From contig JAAFKL010000380.1 of assembly GCA_021399405.1 (NCBI GenBank), forward strand, positions 1 to 6,548: DNA of 6,548 bases, read 5' to 3'. The position numbers and the translations under genes are program-made. The notes below the pieces were generated by a model. It saw only the letters and a list, made by a program, of their open reading frames with translations. It did no database searches and was not told the origin of the DNA. Shown here one piece after another: positions 1 through 5,970 of this stretch. The DNA is from Candidatus Heimdallarchaeota archaeon. GTDB lineage: Archaea > Asgardarchaeota > Heimdallarchaeia > Heimdallarchaeales > Kariarchaeaceae. How positions within the stretch are numbered: position 1 is the first letter of the stretch; each line of letters opens with the position of its first letter.

Positions 1-32
1 ATTTGTTGAAAGTAAAATTTTGATAAACATAA

Positions 33-93
33 TAAATGTGTTATTTACACACTAGACATCTTGAATTATAATTGTATTGGTTTTCTAATTTTT
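33..93. repeat. 61-bp exact direct repeat, copy 1
   Basis: The stretch matches 2424-2484 base for base (offset 2391). Just upstream, both copies also carry a TTGTTGAAA block (3-11 and 2408-2416), but the spacer between block and repeat is about 14 nt shorter in copy 2. Beyond 93 the copies diverge, with only patchy resemblance for another 40-50 nt. Inside the repeat is a small inverted repeat, TGTGT-TATTT-ACACA. Both copies lie in non-coding DNA 230-310 bp before a long gene on the same strand. It has no coding potential, and its role is unknown. Confidence 0.93.
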
Positions 94-282
94 TGTTAAG
101 AATTTATTTTTCTATCATTAGCTTTAGCTTGGTTTAGAGTTACCCACTAGAAACCTAGTTTGGTAGTTGTTTGGTGATTTAATTTTTTCCATTTCCCATT
201 TTTGTTCTTTTGTGTCATTTACCATATATGTCATATAGAGTAAATCAAAGAATATCCATCTCGCAAAATTAGTGGCAAATTC

Positions 283-290
283 TTTAAATA
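283..290 (+). promoter_or_regulatory. TATA-like box of the LRR gene
   Basis: TTTAAATA is identical to the boxes before the surface-protein and AbiEi genes. With the usual archaeal spacing of about 27 nt from box centre to start site, transcription would begin near 313. That leaves a leader of about a dozen nt to the TTG start at 326, or about 40 nt to the ATG at 353. This differs from the leaderless arrangement of the other two TTTAAATA genes. Confidence 0.5.
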
Positions 291-325
291 AAATTGAACT
301 ATATGTGTTTCTTGTAAAGGTATAG

Positions 326-1570
326 TTGATCCAATTGATACATCAAGAAGATATGATTATATTGGTAGAGCTTCAGGAGTTAATAGGGATAGAGTCAGAA
401 AAAACTGAAAAATTAATATATCCAAGTGGAGACGATTATGCTTACATCTATTATACAATTGAAGACACTAGAATAACTGGTATAATGTTAGATGTGGAGC
501 ATTATGATCGGGATGTAATGTATGGGATCGAACCAAAAGAATTAGAAGAACTGCCTTACTGCCTTTTCAAATTAGAAGAATTAAAAGAACTTATTGTGAT
601 AGGGCATCCCATAAATAAGCTAAGCTCTGAAATAAATAAGTTAACAAACCTTAAAGCAATTACAATTCATTCTAAAATTGAACTAATTTTTCATGAGACA
701 TTGATCAAGATAATTGATCAGAAAATCCCTGTTATAGATATCCCTCATGAATTCGGGGATCTACAAGCACTTGAATATGTAAATATAAAATTTCTTGACA
801 AAAATTCACTTAGCACCATATGTAGGCTCTCTCAACTTCAGCAATTAACAATCAATGAATATCAATCTGAAACATTGAGTGCTGAAATAACAAGTTTGCA
901 ACATTTAACTGATCTAAAGATTAATGGTAGTAAATTAACTCGATTACCTCATGAAATAGACCAATTAGAGAATTTGGAGAACCTTTCGCTAATCAGCAAC
1001 TCACTCTTTTCGTTACCTGAAACTATTGGGAAACTAAATAATCTAAAATCCTTAGAATTGTCTCGTAATAATCTAAATAAATTACCAACTAGCCTTAGTC
1101 AACTCACAAACTTGGATGTATTACGTTTATATGCAAACAAAATCGAGATATTTCCAACAAGTATATTATCACTAATTAATTTGAAGGTGCTCGATATAAG
1201 TCATAATGAGATCACTGAACTGCCAGAAAATATTGGTAATCTAAAATCACTGAAAAAATTATACACTTACAATAAATCATTAACATCCTTCCCAGATACA
1301 ATCGCTACTTTAAGTAGTTTAGAAGAGATCTATGCACATCCGGATTCATTCAGCAGCTCCTCGGTATTCTTCTATGATAATTTCATTTCAATACCCGAAA
1401 AGAAAAATAGTCTTTATCGAAAGGGTTCAGAAGCGGCGAAAAAGGCTCAAGAAAACTATAAACTCAGCTTGGAACATCGAAAGCGATATTCAAAAACAAA
1501 GTTGGGGATGTATTTCATTGATCATAAGAAAAAAGAAAGCACTGATGATGATAGGAACTATTATCAGTGA
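326..1570 (+). CDS. Leucine-rich-repeat protein, probably cytosolic
   Basis: The 414-aa product has no signal peptide or membrane segment. Residues 72-118 and about 137-340 form leucine-rich repeats of roughly 23 aa with the pattern L..L.L..N.L..LP..I..L.NL. The best ones lie in 194-335, for example LSRNNLNKLPTSLSQLTNL. An irregular segment at about 119-140 interrupts the solenoid. Residues 9-60 form a lead-in (EDMIILVELQELIG, then a beta-rich stretch ending RITGIMLDV) that resembles the N-terminal cap of many Asgard LRR proteins as I recall them. The tail (about 356-414) is highly charged and Lys/Arg-rich, likely helical. LRR solenoids bind proteins; the partner is unknown and no GTPase, kinase or E3 domain is attached. 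The start is uncertain. TTG 326 directly follows an in-frame TAG (323-325) and has a weak AAAGG upstream. TTG 335 and ATG 353 (residue 10) are alternatives. I prefer a TTG because the lead-in motif seems to begin before residue 10. Confidence 0.85.
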   Translation: MIQLIHQEDMIILVELQELIGIESEKTEKLIYPSGDDYAYIYYTIEDTRITGIMLDVEHYDRDVMYGIEPKELEELPYCLFKLEELKELIVIGHPINKLSSEINKLTNLKAITIHSKIELIFHETLIKIIDQKIPVIDIPHEFGDLQALEYVNIKFLDKNSLSTICRLSQLQQLTINEYQSETLSAEITSLQHLTDLKINGSKLTRLPHEIDQLENLENLSLISNSLFSLPETIGKLNNLKSLELSRNNLNKLPTSLSQLTNLDVLRLYANKIEIFPTSILSLINLKVLDISHNEITELPENIGNLKSLKKLYTYNKSLTSFPDTIATLSSLEEIYAHPDSFSSSSVFFYDNFISIPEKKNSLYRKGSEAAKKAQENYKLSLEHRKRYSKTKLGMYFIDHKKKESTDDDRNYYQ

Positions 1571-1660
1571 GAATCTCTTCCCGTGTTCGAACATCGTTTG
1601 AGCATCATAGCAATACAGGGTTCATCATTCTTCTTTTAGTTTAACCGAAGTAAATTAACA

Positions 1661-1712
1661 TGGAAGTGGTTTCAAACCCAACCCGAACTAAGTAACCAGG
1701 TATCGAATGTGT
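1661..1712. repeat. GGTTT-n-AAACCC imperfect repeat, copy A
   Basis: The core GGTTTCAAACC (1668-1678) is an inverted repeat with a one-base centre. It is followed by CAACCCGAACTAAGTAAC and a looser tail ending near CGAATG. A second copy at 2307-2357 aligns over about 50 bases with few differences. The two copies bracket the small gene at 1768-2277. An extra AACCGAAGTAA block (1643-1653) just upstream looks like a partial tandem copy of the right half. The function is unknown; it could be a protein-binding site or the end of a small mobile or cassette-like unit. Confidence 0.75.
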
Positions 1713-1729
1713 ATATTGACACAATCAAA

Positions 1730-1736
1730 TTTATAT
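1730..1736 (+). promoter_or_regulatory. TATA-like box of the small exported-protein gene
   Basis: TTTATAT lies about 31 nt before the ATG at 1768, suggesting a transcript with a very short or no leader. It is weaker than the TTTAAATA boxes of the other three genes. No Shine-Dalgarno-like sequence precedes the ATG, which fits leaderless or near-leaderless expression. Confidence 0.4.
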
Positions 1737-1767
1737 CTGATCCCACTTATTGTTATCATGATAAGAA

Positions 1768-2277
1768 ATGAGATTGGGATTAATAATACTCATTGGTGTG
1801 CTAGTGATTCTCGTTAGTAGTGGATTTATCTATTTAAAAATCCAAGAACCTGACTATTCTTACGATCCAATTAAGTGCTCACAGAAAATTTCTGATTGTC
1901 CAACACTATTATCAGTAGATAACAGGAAGTTAAAAATCGATTATTTCTTTATCTGGAGAAATGATATGCCTTTCTATCCCACAAACTCTCAAAGGATGAT
2001 CTTTGTTGTGGAACTAAAATTTACTGATGATCTTGAATTCGATAGTAATGTGAAACCAATTGGATTTAAATTAGTGAACGAAAATGATGATGCATGGGAG
2101 GGTAAATTTGAAGAGATAAACAGGCCAAATTGTGGACTTAATTGTTTGGAAAAATATGCTTCTGGAGGACCCAATTGGAATGGTGGTATCGAGGTCATAC
2201 CTTCAATTATACTTGATTATAATGGAAACCAGTATGTTATTCGAGGTCCACCTGCAACAGTATTAATCACGGTTTAA
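1768..2277 (+). CDS. Small membrane-anchored exported protein, unknown function
   Basis: The 169-aa product was not matched to any family. Residues 3-23 are one strongly hydrophobic segment (LGLIILIGVLVILVSSGF) followed by a polar extracellular domain, so it is either an N-terminal anchor or an uncleaved signal. The outer domain is rich in predicted beta strands (DYFFIW, MIFVVELKF, VIPSIILDY, ending in ATVLITV) and could be an Ig-like or other small beta-sandwich; this is inference. Four cysteines fall in two close pairs, C37/C44 and C122/C126, which could form disulfides outside the cell. ATG 1768 begins right before the hydrophobic stretch. The gene stands between two copies of the GGTTT-n-AAACCC repeat and is about 200 bp from the LRR gene, so it probably has its own promoter. 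Confidence 0.75.
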   Translation: MRLGLIILIGVLVILVSSGFIYLKIQEPDYSYDPIKCSQKISDCPTLLSVDNRKLKIDYFFIWRNDMPFYPTNSQRMIFVVELKFTDDLEFDSNVKPIGFKLVNENDDAWEGKFEEINRPNCGLNCLEKYASGGPNWNGGIEVIPSIILDYNGNQYVIRGPPATVLITV

Positions 2278-2306
2278 ATAGAAATAACTGATCCAAAGCA
2301 ATAACT

Positions 2307-2357
2307 ATGAAATGGTTTTCAAACCCAACCGAACGAAGTAACGAGTGTGCGAAATGT
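2307..2357. repeat. GGTTT-nn-AAACCC imperfect repeat, copy B
   Basis: The core GGTTTTCAAACC (2314-2325) is followed by CAACCGAACGAAGTAAC and a tail ending near GCGAAATG. It aligns with copy A (1661-1712) in the same orientation, with one-base indels and a handful of substitutions. It begins about 30 bp after the stop of the small gene; copy A begins about 90 bp after the stop of the LRR gene. Both therefore lie just downstream of a gene end. Confidence 0.75.
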
Positions 2358-2423
2358 TTTTTGTAAATAAGAACAAATCATCTCAACATGATCATTTAGG
2401 AAATATTTTGTTGAAAAATAAAG

Positions 2424-2484
2424 TAAATGTGTTATTTACACACTAGACATCTTGAATTATAATTGTATTGGTTTTCTAATTTTT
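2424..2484. repeat. 61-bp exact direct repeat, copy 2
   Basis: This copy is identical to 33-93. The perfect match over 61 bases, with divergent flanks, implies either recent duplication or conversion, or strong constraint on the motif. It lies 311 bp before the surface-protein gene. No terminal inverted repeats or target duplications are visible that would make it a complete insertion sequence. Confidence 0.93.
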
Positions 2485-2543
2485 CAGAAGTCTTTTTTAT
2501 TGTTAGTTTACGTTAGTTCATAGCCACCAATCCATAATCGAGG

Positions 2544-2555
2544 AGGTTTCCAAAC
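2544..2555. repeat. Third GGTTT-nn-AAACC core (copy C)
   Basis: GGTTTCCAAACC followed by CGAACC has the same dyad core and the start of the same right arm as copies A and B. The similarity is lost after about 20 bases. It may be a degraded copy or a stand-alone binding site. It lies 240 bp before the surface-protein ATG. Confidence 0.45.
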
Positions 2556-2762
2556 CCGAACCTATGTTGATATTTGGCTAAGATATTAATTATTGAAAAC
2601 ACTGTATCCGCAAAATTCTTTGTTTGAGACGATTTATATTTTATATGAGAATCAATATCAATTGCTATAAATTGAATATTAAATAAGAATTTCTTTACTT
2701 TCCATATTGACAGCCATATTCAATTTTTCGTTCAATCGATATATCAAGTTAAACTTGGTTTA

Positions 2763-2770
2763 TTTAAATA
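2763..2770 (+). promoter_or_regulatory. TATA box of the surface-protein gene, leaderless spacing
   Basis: TTTAAATA ends 24 nt before the ATG at 2795, so the predicted transcription start falls on or within a base or two of the start codon. There is no Shine-Dalgarno-like sequence in the intervening pyrimidine-rich stretch. This is the classical archaeal leaderless layout. Confidence 0.7.
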
Positions 2771-2794
2771 CTAATCACTCTTTCTTAATCTATA

Positions 2795-5722
2795 ATGAAG
2801 CGTAAATTAATTGCATTCCTTTTTTGTTGGTCTATTATTTTAATAACTTACTCCAATGTCTCAAGTAATGATTTTGCTCAAAACCAAGAGATCGCACCAT
2901 TAGAAACAAATGATTCAATTATTGAAAAAGGAGCTTTGTCATATTATGCTCCAAAATTAGAGGGCGAGGAAGGAGGCCTAAATTTAGACATGTTTCTGTG
3001 GGATTATGATATGGATGGAGAAGAAGAAATATTACTGATTTCACAGAATAATATTAGACTCATTAAATCAAATATCGACGGCTTGGATATACTCCAAACT
3101 TGGAGCAGTTTCGAATTTGGGAAAGGTTCGGGAGTTGTAAACATAGATGATGATGAAGCTAAAGAAATATTAATTCCAAGTACTTTCAGAGCAAATCCTG
3201 AAAATATCCAAATATATTGTAATAATACACTACCATGCTATAATGACTATACTTCAGGATTCTTGATCCTAAATCCTGAAAATGGTAGTATCACAAGTAC
3301 TTTCCTTGAGTTCTCGGACATTCCTTATTCATATTATATAACAGGAAGTTCTACTGGAGTAATTGATGATAATATATTTTATTCAATGGTTAACTCGATG
3401 CAAGGTGAAATCACAGTGTTTTCAATCAAAAAAACTCCTTTTCTTATCACATTAGAGACAATTATTTATTTTGATCAACCAGTTAATTTGGTATTTGCAG
3501 ATACCAACAACGATAATACAACAGAGTTAGTCATTGCTGGAAAAAATGTTGTTAATATCTACAGTTATGCTACCGGATATTTTGTAGGAATAGAAATAGT
3601 ATTTTATTCACCGAATGTTAATGTTAGAATTGAATTGGAATTTATCGATGATTATATTTCTAAGAAAATAATTATCATTGGTCATGATTCAATAACAAAG
3701 GAGTATTTTTTGGAAGCATGGTTTTCAAATGGTACAAGGAGTATCATCCATCAGGCAAATATGATACATAATCCTATATTTGCACTTAATGAGTTACAAA
3801 TTACATCTGGTAATTATTGGAACAGTGATATGCCCCAACTAGTTTTAATTAATAGAAATGGGTATCGACCTTTAATATATAACATCACCACTTCGAGCTG
3901 GGAGGAAACATTATTGCCAAATCAAGGTACTAATTTGAGCATTGATAATGGAAATATTCGGAACTATATTTTGAAAACAAAAGGAGCAACAAAAAATGGC
4001 TCTAAATTAATTTATTGTCCATTGGAGACACATACTTTCATAGCTAGATTTTCAAATGTTACAAACCAATATTCTTCTTACAATTATTTCCTGGGAAATA
4101 TGGTAACAAGTAGTTTTGCATATGAAATATCTTCTCAGCTTGTGGTAGATGTTAATAACGATCTCAAAAAAGATATTATAGTAGGTTATAAGGGAGGTCA
4201 TTTGGCAATTTACTCAATGATGAATGAATCATTGGAAAAAATATTCTCTCATCAAATTGGAACAGGTTCAGATTCTGGTAGATCTTATACATCTGTGACT
4301 AGTATGAATTTCAATGGTTCAACATATATAGTTGCCTCATATCATAATAAGATCAATATTTTCCTTTATAATTCAAGTTCAGGAGATTTTGAAATAATAT
4401 ACGATGAATATGCACATTCTCTTTTACTTCCAAGTGGGAGCTATTCAATTGTTTCAATTCTTAATTTTGAATTTAATGATGCATTAGGTGATGAAATAGG
4501 AATTGTTACTTGGGAAGCAGGCCAAAGCAAAGTCTATGTCACAAAGTTCAATGGAACGATATTAACCGTTTTAACTAAAATCACTCTCACTGGCAATCCA
4601 GATTTTAGATTTTCGGAGGTTACATCACTTAGTTATGACTATGATGGTGATGGAAATCAGGATTTAGCTTTAACTGGGGATTCAACAGGCAATGAGCCAC
4701 CAAACACATCCAAAGTTTGGATTCTTAGAAACATAAATGGTACTATCCCATCTTTAGCTGAGGTTTACATTAGTGAGGCAAAAAATTCACAAAGATTTCA
4801 TAACACTCTAGCAGCTGTCGATATTGACAATAATGGAAAAGAGGAATTAATTTTCATGACAAATGGAAATGAGGAGGAAACAACTGAATTTCATATTAGG
4901 TGGAATGGGGACTCATTTATTCAGAATCCTTTAACCTGGCAGCATCGTAAAGGGTCTGATTTGAGTATGGATTTTAGATATATCGGTAATTCATCCTATG
5001 GGCAATTATTTTATTCATCACAAACTCAAGGAGGAAATAAAATATGGAGGATTAATTCTTCGGATTTATCTGATATCACAATTGAAGAAATTGGACTTTC
5101 TATAAGAGGATACACTTCCTATTCTTCGATTCCAAGTCCTGTGATAATTGGCAGTGATTTAGAGGGTAATCCCTTGTTTTTTGGTAATTCAGGTCACGCA
5201 TCCATATTTGGGTTGGTAACAGGTAGTTACTCTTTTGCCCAAAATGAAAATCAAATCACATATATCTCATCAACAAACTCTAGAGAAGTTTATACTTCAT
5301 TTCAAACAAGGGTCCTCTCTCAAATGTCTTTATTTAGCAACCTTAATGGGATGATTTACCAAAATGGCACACATACTATTCAAAATCTTACTTCTACTTT
5401 AATAGTACAATCAATCGAGATTACTATATCCATGGGTTGGCCTAGTGGTTTGGATGTTTATTTGTATCTCAATCCATATGGGTCAACTTCATCTACAGGA
5501 AGTACTACAAATAATCCAGATACCTCTTCATCCTCGGTAACCCCTTCTCATACTAGCCAGAGTACAATTTCATCCTCTGCATTTTCAACTCCACCTACTC
5601 AAAGTTCTAGTTCATCTAATACCGAAACCTCATCATCACAATCTCCGCAAGTGAATTATAGTAGCTTCTTTTTGATATTTACTTCAATTATTTTCGTTGG
5701 AGTGTTTCATAAGAGAAAATAA
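2795..5722 (+). CDS. Integrin-alpha-like VCBS/FG-GAP surface protein with Ser/Thr stalk and C-terminal anchor
   Basis: The 975-aa product begins with a signal peptide (basic MKRK, hydrophobic 5-19, likely cut near 20-25). The ectodomain holds repeated calcium-loop motifs of the VCBS/FG-GAP beta-propeller type: D70/D72/D74 (DYDMDGEEEIL), N116/D118/D120, D236/N238/D240, D452/N454/D456, D615/D617/D619 (DYDGDGNQD, the most canonical) and D676/D678/N680. Looser ones lie near 342-348 and 561-568. This is enough for one or two propellers. Residues about 835-895 form a separate beta-rich domain. Residues 897-950 are a Ser/Thr-rich linker, 956-970 a membrane segment, and HKRK the cytoplasmic end. About 20 N-x-S/T sequons suggest heavy glycosylation. 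C142 and C148 may form a disulfide. The known family role is adhesion or ligand binding; the ligand is unknown. The start is supported by the TATA box 24 nt upstream and the signal peptide immediately after it. Confidence 0.9.
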   Translation: MKRKLIAFLFCWSIILITYSNVSSNDFAQNQEIAPLETNDSIIEKGALSYYAPKLEGEEGGLNLDMFLWDYDMDGEEEILLISQNNIRLIKSNIDGLDILQTWSSFEFGKGSGVVNIDDDEAKEILIPSTFRANPENIQIYCNNTLPCYNDYTSGFLILNPENGSITSTFLEFSDIPYSYYITGSSTGVIDDNIFYSMVNSMQGEITVFSIKKTPFLITLETIIYFDQPVNLVFADTNNDNTTELVIAGKNVVNIYSYATGYFVGIEIVFYSPNVNVRIELEFIDDYISKKIIIIGHDSITKEYFLEAWFSNGTRSIIHQANMIHNPIFALNELQITSGNYWNSDMPQLVLINRNGYRPLIYNITTSSWEETLLPNQGTNLSIDNGNIRNYILKTKGATKNGSKLIYCPLETHTFIARFSNVTNQYSSYNYFLGNMVTSSFAYEISSQLVVDVNNDLKKDIIVGYKGGHLAIYSMMNESLEKIFSHQIGTGSDSGRSYTSVTSMNFNGSTYIVASYHNKINIFLYNSSSGDFEIIYDEYAHSLLLPSGSYSIVSILNFEFNDALGDEIGIVTWEAGQSKVYVTKFNGTILTVLTKITLTGNPDFRFSEVTSLSYDYDGDGNQDLALTGDSTGNEPPNTSKVWILRNINGTIPSLAEVYISEAKNSQRFHNTLAAVDIDNNGKEELIFMTNGNEEETTEFHIRWNGDSFIQNPLTWQHRKGSDLSMDFRYIGNSSYGQLFYSSQTQGGNKIWRINSSDLSDITIEEIGLSIRGYTSYSSIPSPVIIGSDLEGNPLFFGNSGHASIFGLVTGSYSFAQNENQITYISSTNSREVYTSFQTRVLSQMSLFSNLNGMIYQNGTHTIQNLTSTLIVQSIEITISMGWPSGLDVYLYLNPYGSTSSTGSTTNNPDTSSSSVTPSHTSQSTISSSAFSTPPTQSSSSSNTETSSSQSPQVNYSSFFLIFTSIIFVGVFHKRK

Positions 5723-5730
5723 TAGATAAG

Positions 5731-5801
5731 TCTGTGCTCTTTGAGTAGCAAGAAGTCGTAACAAGGTGCCCGTACCGGAAGGTGTGGGCGGATCACTTCC
5801 T
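5731..5801 (+). rRNA. Orphan 3'-terminal fragment of archaeal 16S rRNA
   Basis: This is not a complete gene. It carries only the last ~71 nt of a small-subunit rRNA. TCTGTGCTCTTTGAG matches the 3' strand of archaeal helix 44 (compare TCTGGGCTC..TGAG or CTGGGTTCCTTGAG). It is followed without gaps by the universal AAGTCGTAACAAGGT (5753-5767), helix 45 (5768-5789: nine paired bases each side of a GGAA loop) and GGATCACTTCCT (5790-5801; the usual ending is GGATCACCTCCT). The fragment starts 9 nt after the stop of the surface-protein gene, and none of the remaining ~1.4 kb of 16S precedes it. All nine helix 45 pairs are kept although several differ from the common archaeal sequence, so it derives from a functional lineage rather than from random decay. 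It may be an attachment-site remnant, a partial duplication, or a small RNA; the sequence does not decide. Confidence 0.9.
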
Positions 5802-5921
5802 ATGTGGGCAAGATATGGGTCTGGTATATTTATTTATCTAGTGATCAAACCAATGTTGCTCACCATATTTGTTTTAACTTATGGTTGAATATTTTATAAT
5901 AATCTTAATTTGATCATTGTT

Positions 5922-5941
5922 AGTTATCAAAATTGATAACT
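5922..5941. promoter_or_regulatory. 20-bp palindrome at the AbiEi promoter, probable operator
   Basis: AGTTATCAAAATTGATAACT has 9-bp perfect arms around an AA centre. Its last base is the first base of the TATA box, so bound protein would block TBP/TFB. AbiEi antitoxins are known to repress their own operon by binding inverted repeats in the promoter, so the natural reading is an autoregulatory site. A further half-site, TTGATAAC, occurs inside the gene at 5999-6006. Confidence 0.7.
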
Positions 5942-5948
5942 TTAAATA
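5941..5948 (+). promoter_or_regulatory. TATA box of the abiEi gene, leaderless spacing
   Basis: TTTAAATA ends 22 nt before the ATG at 5971. As with the surface-protein gene, the predicted start site coincides with the start codon and there is no Shine-Dalgarno-like sequence. It abuts the upstream palindrome. Confidence 0.7.
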
Positions 5949-5970
5949 ATTTGTTTAAGATAATATAATC

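Larger units (their letters stand above)
1..325. other. Non-coding upstream region of the LRR gene
   Basis: I see no convincing gene here. It is very AT-rich and T-run rich (for example around 182-213). Positions 33-93 are the first copy of a 61-bp exact direct repeat whose second copy lies upstream of the large surface-protein gene. A small hairpin (ACTAG, loop AAAC, CTAGT) lies at 146-159. The last 45 bases carry the TATA-like box of the LRR gene. The T-rich runs could end transcription from a gene left of the window, but this cannot be tested here. Confidence 0.6.
2278..2794. other. 517-bp non-coding region with three repeat types and a promoter
   Basis: No credible gene is seen on either strand. 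From left to right it holds GGTTT-nn-AAACCC copy B (2307-2357), a T-run near 2355-2361 that could serve as a terminator for the small gene, copy 2 of the 61-bp repeat (2424-2484), a third GGTTTCCAAACC core (2544-2555), and the TATA box of the surface-protein gene (2763-2770). The only ATG-initiated stretches noted are under 20 codons. Confidence 0.65.

Noticed and set aside
146..159. ACTAG-AAAC-CTAGT hairpin
   Set aside because: A five-pair stem in AT-rich DNA is expected by chance, and it is not followed by a clean T-tract.
1332..1601. 89-codon frame overlapping the end of the LRR gene
   Set aside because: It lies in another frame inside a well-supported LRR gene and has no domain-like pattern.
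1580..1610. GTGTTCGAACAT resembles a tRNA T-arm
   Set aside because: It is mainly a short DNA palindrome (TGTTCGAACA); no acceptor stem, D-arm or anticodon arm can be placed around it.
1690..1706. AAGTAACCAGGT in repeat copy A resembles GTAACAAGGT of the 16S fragment
   Set aside because: Only about 10 bases match and copy B is less similar, so I do not claim the repeats are degraded 16S-type attachment sites.
1989..2198. 69-codon minus-strand frame within the small exported-protein gene
   Set aside because: It is antisense to a better-supported gene, with low-complexity Ser-rich composition and no promoter seen.
5802..5970. Possible 23S, tRNA or rRNA spacer continuation after the 16S end
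   Set aside because: No tRNA or 23S-like sequence follows; the stretch is AT-rich spacer leading to the AbiEi promoter.
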